64,000 bases of DNA, from positions 1,054,001-1,118,000 of the forward strand of contig SRSI01000044.1 in the NCBI GenBank assembly GCA_005656395.1, given 5' to 3'. Below the pieces are notes generated by a model, which did not search any database, was not told where the DNA came from, and was given only the letters and a program-made list of their open reading frames with translations. This DNA comes from Strongyloides papillosus. Its lineage: Eukaryota > Nematoda > Chromadorea > Rhabditida > Strongyloididae. The position numbers and the translations under genes were made by a program. The number at the start of each line of letters is the position of its first letter. The first letter of the stretch is position 1. Positions 1 to 12,115 of this stretch are shown here, piece by piece.

Positions 1-274
1 ATACGTAATACTCAGTAGGTATAAATAAATATTAAAATTCAAAAAAATAGAAAGTGAAATTAAATAAGCTTCTTTTTATTTATAATATTATATTTCAGCT
101 ACCATTATTTCTAGATTTTTAGTTTTTAATAATTCTTCTATGTTATACATTTATCAAAAATTAACTAACAAAACTATACCCTCTAACTCTCTCTTCTTCA
201 ATAAACTTAATATAAAAGAGTTTTTTTCCACTATTATCTTTTTTAATTTATGAGAAAAGCGAATACTTTTAATT
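1..274. other. 5' flank of the SLC35A gene; no gene seen
   Basis: AT-rich sequence before the first proposed exon of the nucleotide-sugar transporter. It contains T-rich runs ending in AG (for example near 100-120) that could be splice or trans-splice acceptors. I see no open frame with family resemblance. An upstream alternative first exon, or the tail of a neighbouring gene outside the window, cannot be excluded. Confidence 0.4.
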
Positions 275-1493
275 ATGTGTAAATATACATTTACTGAAAT
301 ATCTTAAATAAATTTTTTAATTTTCTAGCTAAACTCATCAAATACCTATCATTGTTTATATTGGTTGCTCAAAATGCCTTGAATGTATTGTTTATGCGTC
401 ATGTAAGATCAAGACCAGGAACTACAATGTTCCTCTCATCTGTCTCAGTCTTTTGGGGTGAGGTTATGAAACTTGTAATTGGATTCTTCTTATTAGTTGG
501 TGAACAAAAAGGATTAAAAAATGCCTTAACATGTTTATACACAAATTTTTTTGTTGAATACAAAGAACTCCTCAAAACAGCAGTACCATCATTAATCTAC
601 TCTGTCCAAAATATGCTCCTTTATCATGCTGTATCACATCTTGAAGCTGCAACATTTATGGTCACTTATCAATTAAAAATTCTAACTACTGCTATCTTTA
701 CTGTTGCCATATTACGTCGCAAATTATCTTTTTTACAATGGATATCATTACTTGTCCTTTTTAGTGGTGTTGTCATTGTACAGTATGATGTTAAATTTTC
801 AAGTAGTAAAAAAAACATAGAACCAATTAATATTACATCAACATCATCCCCATTAGAAGTTACAACAGAGACATTGAAGGAATTCATCACCACAACAATT
901 GCTACACCTAAAAAAGAGGGCCGATATCAAAATAGTTTCTTAGGATTATCATTTGTCATAACGGCGTGTGTTCTTTCAGGATTTGCTGGTATATATCTAG
1001 AAAAAATGTTAAAATTTAGTAAAGTATCACTATGGACAAGAAATATACAATTAGCAACACTATCATTGCCACTTCTCTTTGCAATTACTATGGTTAGATT
1101 AAACATATATAAAATAACTTAATAATAAATGTATATAATTATTTTTAGATAAAAGACGGGGACAAGGTTATGAAGGATGGTTTCATGCAAGGGTTTGATT
1201 GGATGGTATGGATAACTGTATTGATCAATGCAGTTGGTGGGTTGATTGTCGCAGTTGTAATAAAATATGCTGATAATATTTTAAAAGGATTTGCTACGTC
1301 AGTCGCCATTATCGTTAGTACAATTGCATCAATTTATCTTTTCAATTTTATACCATCATATATTTTCATAATTGGTGCTGCATTAGTTATAATAGCTGTT
1401 ATAGTATATTCCGTCTTCCCATATAAAGCACCACCACAAACAACACAGACACAACTTGAAATGAATAATCTTTTGAATAAGGCAAACCCATAA
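275..1493 (+). CDS. SLC35A-family UDP-sugar (UDP-Gal/UDP-GlcNAc type) Golgi transporter
   Basis: Multi-pass nucleotide-sugar/UMP antiporter that brings UDP-sugars into the Golgi lumen for glycosylation. Proposed exons: 275-278, 329-1092, 1149-1493 (370 codons before the stop). The body starts with KLIKYLSLFILVAQNA and carries the family signature GGLIVAVVIKYADNILKGFA in the last exon, which is diagnostic for SLC35A. About ten membrane helices are visible. A lumenal loop (roughly residues 155-195) is rich in Thr/Ser and has an NIT sequon. The first exon is inferred: ATG T at 275-278 followed by a GTAAAT donor and a CTAG acceptor restores the frame (M-S-K-L) and makes a four-base coding exon. 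The alternative is a first exon further upstream. The intron at 1093-1148 is phase 0. The exact sugar specificity cannot be read from sequence. Confidence 0.9.
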
Positions 1494-1827
1494 AAATAAT
1501 ATTCGTGGTAGTTCAAAAAATATATATATTTATATGTTTAAAACTAATTATTAATATTTTAACTATTCCTTATCATTCATTTTATATTTGTCAATATTTT
1601 TTTATCATAGTATGCTTTTATACTCCTTCTGAATAGTTTTAAAGGCTATCGTTTTAATGTGGTTTTAATTTTTGATTTTTATCAACAAAAATACTCATAC
1701 ATTAAAAATTTATTTTTTCTTGTTATTTTTTAAATTGTTATTTCAACATTAAATATCTAAAAAATTATCTCAATAATTCTACTAATTTTGTAGTGAATGG
1801 AATTATATTAACAATAACATAAAAACT
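1494..1827. other. Intergenic region between SLC35A and Tuba-like genes
   Basis: A 334 bp AT-rich spacer between two genes on the same strand. A TTTTGTAG acceptor-like site ends at 1793, about 35 bp before the next ATG, and could be a trans-splice or 5'UTR splice acceptor. Nothing else is recognisable. Confidence 0.4.
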
Positions 1828-4800
1828 ATGTATAAGTTTTCTTCATTTTATGCTAGAGTTACGAGTAATATTTATGGTACAATACAACAAGATGATATTG
1901 TTGTAGTCATTGAACCTGATTCAACTAGCGAATCTCGATATAGATGTCGCAATAGCTTCATGGAAGAAGCCTTTATCGAAAAAGATCATTTAAATAAAAT
2001 TGAGATAGATATTAATATAATTGATTCGCTGGTATTATCTATTGCTGAGTACAATTCTACTGAAGAGAATGATCTCCAATTTACTAAATTTACTATTATA
2101 ATTATTGAGAGACGTATTGATGACTCCTGGGCAACGGGGTATGTGTTGGGTGATAATGGTAAACGCCTAGGAAAAGAAGGGATGTTTCCATTGACATACG
2201 TTGTAAAGTTAGTTAATATTCAATCACTTGGTAGTCCTGAAAATGAGTATGCTGAGGTTCCTGATGATGGCAAAGTTGTTTTACGATCCTCCAAAGATGT
2301 TGAAGAGAATCGTGGTAGTAAACAAAAAGTAAGATCACTTTATGATTTTAAGAAACGTTCTCCAAATGAGTTAACTATATGTATTGGTGATGAAATTGAG
2401 ATAGAAAATGAAATTGATGAAGATTGGTACTATGGGTTAAATAAACGTACTGGAGAAAGAGGTGCAATTCCAAGAAATTATGTTACCAAGAATGCAGATG
2501 ACAATGAGACTGTATATGAAAATACCTTGGATAAATTATCACCAACACCTTCAAGTGATTCACGTGAATATGGTTTAGCAGTTGTTTTATATGATTATGT
2601 AGCACAATATGATGATGAGTTAACAGTATATAAAGGCTATTCACTTAAAGTAATTGAATTTTGCGGTGATGAATGGGTAAAATGTCAAAATCCAAAAACT
2701 GATGAAATTGGTATTATTCCAGTAGCATTTTTGCAAATTTATTCTGATGACAACTTTGGTGTTGATAATATTGGTGATACATATGAAGTTGATAATGATA
2801 TGTATGGGCAAGATGTTTATTCTACTGGTAATCAACAAGGAAATTTGTATCCAAATTTATCAGAAGAGATAGAGAGTGGAAAAATTGATATTAATATTGG
2901 TGGTGTACCATATCCAAAAAAAGAAGGGAGTGTTTATCAAGAAGATACATTTCCTAGTTTAAATAACACCTTTCCAACACCATCAATAAACTATTCAACA
3001 CCAAGTTTATTTGATCCTCCAACAAACTATTTTTCTTCACCATTATCTAATCAAATTAACAATCAGTTATACAATTCATCAATACAACCACAAAGTTTTT
3101 CAACTTACTCATCATTACAGAAAAATGTTGAATGGGTTCAATTCCCTGAACTTAATAAACTATCAAAAACTGATGATAAACCAACACCAGAAAGGCCACC
3201 ACCACCAAATATATCTAACAGTCTTAAGCCTATCAGATCAGCACCACCAAGACCAGAAAAATTACCAAATATAAAAATTGAGTGTAAACAACCACGTGAA
3301 GGACATGGTAATAACAATGATTCAGCGTCACTTGGGCTACAAAAAACTCCGACAAGTATAACAAGCATTATTGAAGAATTGATATCATCAGAGATTGAGT
3401 ATTCAACATTTTTAGAAATGTGGGAATCAACAATATCTAAGGCAAATGAATTAACAATAAAGGAGAAAGAAAACTTATTAACAGGATATTCTCAATTAAA
3501 ATTATTATCAAAATATCTTGTTGAAGCTTTTGTGGAGGAACAATGCAAAGATGAGAAGGAACAAAAAATAGGTTATGTATTTATTCGATTTAAGGATAAA
3601 TTCTTCCAAGCATATACCTCACATTGTGGAGCACTTGAGAGTATTGCTGAGACCATCGAGGAAGAAAGCGATTCCGGTTTGAGACAAAAATTATCACTTA
3701 TTGTAGATGAGATGAGACTTTCTGGAAAGAATATATTTGATGTAACAAGTGCTGTCACCAGACCAATTCAAAGAGCAATGAAGTATATTTTATATTTAGA
3801 CCAACTTTATAAGATGACAGCGCCAAATCATCCTGATTATAAGAATCTTTTTAAGGCTAAGGAAAATATGACATATTTATCTAAGAATTTAAATGATACT
3901 AAAAGAAAGTGTGAAATAACTAAAAAATATTCAGATGACAAACCATTAACAATTATGGAAAGATTATCAAGACTTAATATGCATTCTGTAGCCAAAAAAA
4001 GTAGTCGCTTTAAATATAGAATAAGTTCAAATTTAGGGTTAAATAAGATAAAAGATCAGGAATTTTCTAAATTATTAATTATGCTTAAAGATGCTAATTC
4101 AAGGTTATTGAAATTTTTATATCATCTTCAAATTTATCGCAAAGCAATGAAAGATGAAGCTAAAAAGTATGTCTCTGACTATACTAGAAGTGATGGTATG
4201 TTTAATTGTTGAATAATTTAATTACTATCATTTTTTCAGTTCGTAATGCAATAAACGAAGGTTTATGGGATACATACCTCGAATTAACAACATCAATTCT
4301 TATAAAAATAACTGAATATGTTCATTCTGTTGATCAGGAGATAGGACAAAAAGCAAGTGCACTATCGGCCAGAGATTATGGACGATTAATAAAAAAGCGA
4401 AATGATAAATTAGCTGATTATGAGAATGCATTTAATGCATCAAAACCAACAAGCGAAATAGCATTAAAAAAAGCTGAATATGATGCATTGAATAATAAAT
4501 TGAAATCTGATTTACCAAAGACAATAGATAATATCTATAACTCAACAACACAATTCATACATAAGTTCCTAGGTAAACATTATGATTTTCTTTTGTCTGT
4601 TGACAAGAATCATTGTATGTTACAAACAGAAAGAACAAATTGGAAAAAGAATGTTCACATACCATTATTTTCTGTGTTTATACAAAAAGCCAATAAAATA
4701 CATATTTTTAAGAGAATAGAAGCACTACCAATCGGTGATAAAATTGATATAAGATTTAAAAATCAACCATTGAATGATAATAATTTTTATACATTAAATG

Positions 4801-6020
4801 ATATACCAATTCAAACGGAGACTCATAAAAATTTCTTACTGTCAATGTGTCCTAATCAACCTGATAAAGAAAATTTAAGACTTGTTATAAAGAATTTTAA
4901 GAATCCAAGAGATAAGTTTTATATAAAAAAGGGGAATGTTGTGTTGATTATTGAGAGACGTGGTCCGAATTACTTTGTAACTAATGGTCTTTCTGAATCT
5001 ATAGTTTCACCTGATTGTTTAAGTTTATATCCTAATGGGGGAAATGTAGCACCTTCTAACTTTGATAAACCTAGCTCATCAAAAGGTTATACAAATCAAC
5101 TAGTTGATGTTTCTTCTACTTCTATTGTAAATCAAGTACCAAAATTCGAACAGAAACTTGAGAGAAAACAAAGTTACTCCTCATCAAAGGGAAATGAAGT
5201 TGACTTATTGGCAGATTTATTTGGAAGTTCATCTTTATCATGTGACAGTAAACCTTCAACTACATCAACAAATAAACTAAACACCAATATTAACCGTGAT
5301 ATGTTTAAATCTTCGCAAAATTATCCAATTCAAGAACAAACGAAAAATATTGAAATTAACAGTTTATTAAAACCTTCATCATTTAATCCAAGTACTGTAA
5401 ATTCCAGACCACGGCCAGTATCAAATATATCTATTGGACAACCAAATAAAATTACATTACCAACTAGCATAATTCCAGCCATCAAGCCACAACAAACAAC
5501 CGTTTTTCATACAATAACTCCACAACCAAGTCAAATTCAATCTCAAAAACAAAGCGTTAATACAGAAACTAAGAATACAATTAAACCAAAGGAAATAATG
5601 AGAAACGGAAGTGATGATCTTATTGATCTTAGTGAAAATCTAATTGATTTCTTTAGTCCAATAGAATCTACCAAACCAGTAACATCAAATGGACAAAATA
5701 TAAATAATTTACAAAATTCATTATCATCTCTATTTAACACACCTGGAATCCAACATCAACCACAATATACCCAGGGAGCAAATTATCAAAATTATAATCA
5801 GTTTAATATACCACCATTAAATATCCACCAACAACAATCATACTTCAATGAGCCACAACTAACATTACCAAATTATAATAGTTCTTCATTTTTAGATGAG
5901 ATTAGGGCTTCAATAAGTGCATCACCACCTACAATTAATTGGGATTCCAAACCATCTGATACGCCACGTATCCCTCAAAGACCTGTTATGCCCTATACAA
6001 TACCAAGAAAGATAATGTAA
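1828..6020 (+). CDS. Tuba/DNMBP-like RhoGEF: SH3 repeats, DH domain, BAR domain, C-terminal SH3
   Basis: Scaffold and guanine-nucleotide exchange factor, by family a CDC42 activator linking dynamin/N-WASP-type partners to curved membranes and actin. Two exons, 1828-4195 and 4240-6020, joined across a 44 nt GTATGT...TTCAG intron (g|tt codon) give 1382 residues, near the size of vertebrate DNMBP. Domains in order: a degenerate SH3-like start (1-60), SH3 at about 66-128, a clear SH3 at 166-222 (ALYDF-like RSLYDF, WYYG, GAIPRNYV), SH3 at 248-305 (VVLYDYVAQYDDEL), Pro-rich RPPPP and APPRPEKLP around 452-480, a DH domain at about 508-700 with TRPIQRAMKY, and a helical BAR region at about 740-930. 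After it comes a worn SH3 (LVIKNFKNPRDKFYIKKGNV) and a long Asn/Ser/Gln-rich tail with further proline motifs. No PH domain follows the DH, as in Tuba, where BAR replaces it. The ATG is the first in frame and follows an acceptor-like TAG at 1791-1793. Confidence 0.92.
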
Positions 6021-6244
6021 AGTATAAAAAAAATAATATTTGAATTTTGATTAAGAAATTATTACTTAAAAATATATGTATTTTAATTTATGTTAAAAAA
6101 ATTTGTTATAGAATGTTAATGAAAAAAAGCACAAATATGTTAAAATAAAAATAAAATGTGTGTTAAAGAAATAAAATGTTTGTTTAGTACTTAAGGTAAT
6201 CAAATATTTTATCAGTAAAAGTAACATTGTTTGGATTTCCATTT

Positions 6245-7812
6245 CTATTCACAGGCTAATTTACTATGAAAACTTGTCATAGCAATTCCAAAAGCTTGTA
6301 ATGGAGAGAGTGGATATCTAAAATCCATTGTAAAAAGTTCATCAGATACTCTACCAAATTGCATAACAATATAATCAGGATCAGCTTCATGGATTATTTG
6401 GAAGTTTTTAACACTAGCTTGTGTTACACGACCATGGAAATTTAATACATATGATTGTGTATCCTCATTCCACTGTGGACTTTTATTTTGCATAACCACT
6501 AATCCATCCAGTCTTTTACTTTTATACCTCTCAACAATTGAATCCTTCTCAGAGAGTGGGCGAAATTCTTTTCTTGATCCAATATCTGAATCATATATTC
6601 CTGGTATAATAACAGTCATCCTTCGGGGTCCCTTAAAACCAAGAACATTTGTTTCATAAATCACTGCAGCTAACTCTTGTCTAATCTCCTCTCTTATAAT
6701 AGTTGATTTTTTAGGATTTTCTCCGTTATCATAAATAGTAAATGCTGTGCCGATGGCATTTGAACGTACCTTACCAACAAAAGATGTTCCCTCTCTACTC
6801 AAATCGGTAGCATCTGTTGAGATTAGATAATTAGCAGTTGCACTTTTTTTTCTTTTTCTAGCTGCTAATAGAAATATCTAAAATTAGATAAATTTTATTA
6901 ATGTTTAAAATATTTTTAGTGATTTACAACCTTTCTATCATCTTCTTTTTCTAAATGAAGATAATATGTTGGGTAGATACCACGATCTACACCTCTTTTA
7001 TCCCGAGTTATACGACATTTTAATGTTAAATGCTTCTTAACAGCTTCTATAAATAAATGCATTATTTTGAATTTTATTTTTTTGAATTATTACCTGTCAC
7101 AAATTTAGGTAGGTTATTTATAATATCAGAAACATTACATTGCTGGATGGAAGGAAGAATATGATTTTCTAAACCATCATGAGATATCATTTGGGATACT
7201 GCAGTTTTTTGCGGTGAATCAAGGAGATTTGTATTAGAGTCACTATATGTATTACCATATCTGTTGTTTGGTGATGAATTACTTATAGGAAGTTTTTCCT
7301 CCGGTAATCCAATACTTCCAATATCATCATCACTTGGTATACTAAAAAAGTTTTAAAGTTAATAAATATATAGTTAGTTAGAAATTTTTATACCCGTGGA
7401 TACCAACCTTTGTATTGGAGGTGGAGTTATACCTCTTACTGTTATATAAGTAGTGGGACTGATATCTGTTGGTTTTTGGATCATATCAAGATCTTCAGGA
7501 GGGAATGTCAGTGGGTTGTCATAAGCATACAATTCTTTATCTTTTTTACTCCTGTTATCATTAAAAGAATACCCACCAAATAGTGATTGAGCAAATGATT
7601 GTTTTTCTGGAGTTTTAACACTTGAAGATTGCAGAAAATTTTGATTTGTAGATAAATTATTTGTCCTTAATTCACTAGAATTTAAACGTTTTTGACGTTG
7701 TTTCTCTTCCAATAATCTCCTCTGTAAAAAAATGAAAAAATTGAGAAAGTGATTTAAACTTTACCTGTTTCCGTAAATTATGGTTAATCCATTCTTTTTG
7801 TTCATTACTCAT
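6245..7812 (-). CDS. tub-1: Tubby-family protein
   Basis: Tubby binds phosphoinositides and carries membrane receptors into cilia; the nematode orthologue acts in ciliated sensory neurons and fat storage (family knowledge). Exons on the minus strand: 7765-7812, 7408-7721, 7094-7341, 6931-7046, 6245-6877, giving 452 residues. Introns are 43-66 nt and all have GT...AG. The N-terminal third is low-complexity and charged. The C-terminal tubby barrel is clear: [76 protein letters not shown] and the closing [15 protein letters not shown], which ends exactly at the stop as in other tubbies. It is convergent with the Tuba-like gene (224 bp between stops). A near-consensus X-box lies about 0.8 kb upstream (see that entry). 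Confidence 0.95.
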
Positions 7813-9035
7813 TATAATAAAATATAATTTAAATTAAATATAAAGTTATACAAAAACAAGAATCTTGTGAAATATATTCTTTTTATTTTAGTAATATCTG
7901 AAAGAGAGATGGAGAAAAAAAACTAATTTATTTGAATAATATTATCATTAAACTTTTATTATTAATATCTAAAGGCTAAGAATAAATTAGTCTCAGAATT
8001 ATAAAAATTTGCTATAAGCAATTATGCAATGATAAGATTAATTTAATCAACAAGCAGCTGTTTTAAAAAAAGTTTAAAATTAATTAACTTGCTTATTTAA
8101 TATTTATAAATAAATGTATTTAACATATAAAAACAAATAATTAAGAATGACTAAAATTATTGGATTTTTCATACTTTGATAGTTTGAAAAATAACATAGA
8201 TCGAAATAAAATAACTTTTTTGATGACAATTAATTTTTTTAAAGTATAGATATGTGGTAAGTGGAAATTATAGATAATTGGCTTTGTGAAAAACAATAAC
8301 AAACATAATTTTTTTTATAATATCTTTATTTAACTAGAGACTATATATGTACAAAAATGAACTTCTTTTTATCACTCAAAGTATATAAAAACAAAATTTG
8401 GCATCCGTTTCGATACTCATATAATATAGTATGACTTTTAATAATAAAAACCTGTCACTTGTTATATATTTTAATGTACTTTTAAAATAAAAATCTTTAT
8501 TAAACTTAAGACTACAATTATAGTATAAACAAATTACGTAAAATCTACATTGAATAATATTATGAAATATCTACTTTAAAACATTTTTAAAAGGTTTCTC
8601 TTGATAAATCATGTGCAGATTACTATCCTAACGTTACTAGGGTAACCACACTTTAATTTAAAATCATTGTACTCCATCAAATCTCTATATGTTGCCGTGG
8701 TAGAATTTAAACATTGAAATTAATCTCTTTCTCCATTCCTCTTTTCCTATTTTTTTTCCAACCATCCTCAATTAAATATTTTTACCATGTATATATAATA
8801 ACATGAGCGTTAATAATATTTTAAAATTATAGATACAAATATTTGATAAAAACATACATTATCATAAAGGAAGTGGTAAAATGGATTTGAATTTTGAAAA
8901 AAGTTAAAATTTGTAATTATATATAATTTATCTTATACTTCAATTATATATATGAAAAAGTATTTTAAAAAAGAAAGCGTATTTTTATTTGCAGTGATAG
9001 AAGTTTAATAAACGTTTTTTTTATCTAACTATAAT
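7813..9035. other. tub-1 upstream region and 3' flank of the TBC1D20-like gene
   Basis: A 1.2 kb non-coding stretch between the tub-1 start and the stop of the next minus-strand gene. It is mostly AT-rich. A distinctly less AT-rich patch at about 8590-8770 contains the X-box-like palindrome annotated separately. Confidence 0.5.
8633..8646. promoter_or_regulatory. X-box-like (RFX/DAF-19) site upstream of tub-1
   Basis: GTTACTAGGGTAAC matches 13 of 14 positions of the X-box consensus RYYNYYATRRNRAC and is an almost perfect inverted repeat of GTTAC/GTAAC half-sites, as RFX factors prefer. It lies 821 bp upstream of the tub-1 ATG. Known nematode X-boxes are usually within about 200 bp of the start, so the distance is a caution unless an unannotated 5'UTR exon exists. 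The match was counted by eye. Confidence 0.4.
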
Positions 9036-10328
9036 TTAGAAAAAAGAGTTAAAAACAGAATTTTGTATGTAAAAATAAAATGCAGCAAGTCCAACAACAC
9101 CAGCCACTACCCAAAAACCATAAGTGTAATTTCTTGGTATTGGATCTTTTGGTCTTGGGATAGGAGTTTTGCGATCCTCCAAATACTCATTCATTAGGCG
9201 TTTCTTTAAATTTAGTGGTGGATAATCTTGAAACAGATTTTGTGCATCCACAATTATTTCATGGATTTGGCAATTTTTGGGAATTTTATTAAGTATCCCA
9301 AATAAAAGACCCATATCATTTTCACATTCTTGTATTTCCTTTTCTCTAGATAATATTAAAGCTGACGATAAGTAGATTGGCATTAGAGAATGGCTACTTA
9401 AAAAAAGGTCAAAACATAAAATGATATGTTCATAATTTTGTAGTGAATGTGATAACCATGTTAATGGCCAGGAGAGGGCAAATATACATGTCATATTTGA
9501 ATCTTTTAAAGCTTTATCAATTACTTTACTTCTTTTATAAATTATTGGAAACATTAATTCTAGTTGTTTCATAACTGAATCTTCAAGTGATTTTTTTAAA
9601 TAATTTGTGAATACTCCTTTCCTTGTCAGTGATTTGCATATTTCATATCCGATGTCTAACCCGACAACAAGAACAATCGTCAAACATACATCATGAAAAC
9701 CTTGGTAATAATGAAATTTTCTGTTTCTATATAATACTTTAACAATAAACGGAGTCAATTCCTCCATAAGCACATTTCTTTTCTCTTGATCAATAAATGG
9801 TGGAAATCTTTCTAACGTTCTATGGACATCTAATTGCACTTGTTTCCAATCTTTATGCAACTGTAACATTTCAATTGTCGGTTCAATATACTAAAATTTC
9901 AGTTTTATAAAACAAATTTTTCAATATTAATATCTTACATCTTCGTCATACTCAGCATCTAATGTTGAAGACACTGTATCGTAATCAGAATCTGATTCAG
10001 AATCCTCACTGTTTTTAATATAATCAAAGTCTGAAGGGTAAGATCTAGCCAGCACAGGCCATATTTTTTCTCTATACTCATCTGAAATTAATCCACCCGG
10101 TGACGAGGCAAATTTCTTTAATTGTTCTACATATAAGTATAAATTATCACTATGTTCATCTAAAAATTGTTTAATCTTTATAGATTTATTTTTTAATTTT
10201 TTTTTAAATGCATCAACAAATGCATCTGATGGAACGTCTCTTTGTGGTGTATTCACATCGGGTTCATAATCTCCAATATATGGTAATTCTGGTAATTCAC
10301 CCCATGCTCCATTAATTGATCCATCCAT
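9036..10328 (-). CDS. TBC1D20-like ER-anchored Rab GTPase-activating protein
   Basis: TBC-domain RabGAP; the TBC1D20 family inactivates RAB1 (and RAB18) at the ER and controls ER-Golgi traffic. Two exons, 9939-10328 and 9036-9890, phase-0 junction with a 48 nt intron (GTAAGAT donor), 414 residues, close to human TBC1D20. Both catalytic fingers are present: VQLDVHRTLERFP (IxxDxxR arginine finger) and FHYYQGFHD (YxQ glutamine finger). The C-terminus has one hydrophobic helix, FWVVAGVVGLAAFYFYI, a tail anchor typical of TBC1D20 and rare in other TBC proteins. The N-terminus is acidic with a Ser/Asp-rich patch (SEDSESDSDYD) near the exon end. Start at the first ATG of the first exon. Confidence 0.93.
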
Positions 10329-11559
10329 TTTTAGGAATAAACTAATAATTTACTAAAAAAATGTTAGGTAATGAATTAAAAAAATATATTAAAGGAAGAG
10401 TGTAATAATATTAAAATTATGCTACATTTTACATATTAACACTAAATTGTTATTCATTTTGACACATAAGAGTTAACTTTAAGTATACATTATCCCAAGT
10501 ATTCTTTATTATGGGTATATACTATTTGTATGGTTACTTAAAGAATTAATTTAGAATTAATTTTACAATCAATTGTGGTTTTAAAGTATTAGATGACGTA
10601 GTGGTTGTAAAGTTCATGTATTAAAGTTGTAACATAAAAAATATTTTAGACTTTATGATAAATATTTATATTGTTGTACTAATATATATGTTTGTTAAAC
10701 AAATTTTTTGATATGACTAGCAAAAAAACTAATAAATAATATTGGAATTATTAAAAATGAAGTAAAAAAATGAAATGGTAGTAACTAGATATATCATTAA
10801 GGGTTTAGCATTAAATATGTATAGGAAAAAACAAATTTCTCCAAGTATGACGAAAGTTGGAATAGATAAAGGTTGTTTTTTTTGACAGTGAATTTAATTC
10901 CAGCTTTTCATCATTCTTTTTGGGACAAAATTATACTTTAAAAATTACGACATTCTCTCTGGTCCTAACCCCTCTTTTTACATTCATTTTTCTCTTTAAG
11001 CATGTAAAATTATCATAATCAAAATCATTTTATAATATAAACTTATGTCATTGAAATTAAAATGACATGCTATCGTTAATATATTATAACTCAGTGAGTT
11101 ATTTTAATATCTTTCACATGAATTGTTACTATTTTATAATGATATAAAGATTGTTATCCTTTTTTTTGGTACCTCTCATGGATCATCGTATACTTTTTTA
11201 TTTACCTTGGAAATTTTAATAATTTTAACGGGAAAATGTGATTTTACAATGTAGTTCAAATTAACAGTAATTGATGGAATTTATTTTAAACTTTCAAAGA
11301 TAATACTAATTTGGCAATAATGAAGAGTTTTTTATTTTACATCTTTTTGTGAATGCTATCTTTATTTTACTACACTATTTTAAAAATAATAATAATTTGT
11401 TTTATCAATGTTTCTATCTTCACAAAATTCAAACAAATATAAGTTATTTGTGTCACTTTATAAAATTAACTCCGTATATATCGCTATAATAATATATCTC
11501 ATAAAATTAATTTTTATTATTAATATTTAATAAATCGAAGTTTATTATAGAAAGTGTTC
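10329..11559. other. Gene-free AT-rich region
   Basis: Upstream of the TBC1D20-like start. I see no coding exon with family resemblance on either strand and no repeat with clear ends. Confidence 0.4.
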
Positions 11560-12115
11560 TTATTACTGGAGTTGCGTGTCACTCCATTGCACGTAAGTAC
11601 ACCTGTCAAAAAGTAAAGAAGGTTTGTTGGAACATTAAGGAAGTATAGGGGAAAGAAGTAATTATGAACCTAAAGTGCACGGATGCTTTAAATAATTTGG
11701 CAGCGGTAACATGAAAACATAAGAGCTGAGTTGGATAATTAGTAGTCTGCTACTAGCGTTATTCTATGCATTTTTTTGCAACTAAACGTCATTTTTAAGT
11801 AACGGGGTGGTGCCTTGTCAGTAGACGACTTTATTAAGCACTCGAAATTATGTTCCACCATTTGAGGATTTCTAAAAGTAGCGAAGTATTGGTAGGAATT
11901 TGCCAAAAAGGAATAAACATTAAATGTAGTTGTCATATATTGATGAATAAAAGAATTTAATACTACTTTGTTACAATGTAGATGAATTTCAATGAGAATG
12001 ACATTTTTGAGAATGAACAGACTAGAAAGAAAAGACAATTGATCAGTCGGAAATACCCTCAGAAGATTTATTGATCCTGGAAAAATAAAAATTTTACAAC
12101 ACCGGACCAAATATG
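11560..12115 (-). other. Less AT-rich islet with a 123-codon open frame of unknown nature
   Basis: Base composition rises clearly above the surroundings from about 11560. The minus strand is open from 12110 to a stop at 11739, ending CKKMHRITLVADY. The frame opens with TTG; the first ATG (in QYMTTTF) leaves only about 66 codons. It resembles no family I know, and no flanking exons with good splice sites were convincing. It could be an exon of an unrecognised gene, a structured RNA, a pseudogene or a conserved regulatory element. The open frame is longer than expected by chance at this AT content, which is the only reason to list it. Confidence 0.2.

Noticed and set aside
11635..11660. Resemblance of TGGAACATTAAGGAAGTA to the miR-1 sequence
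   Set aside because: Several mismatches, including in the seed, and no pairing arm next to it.
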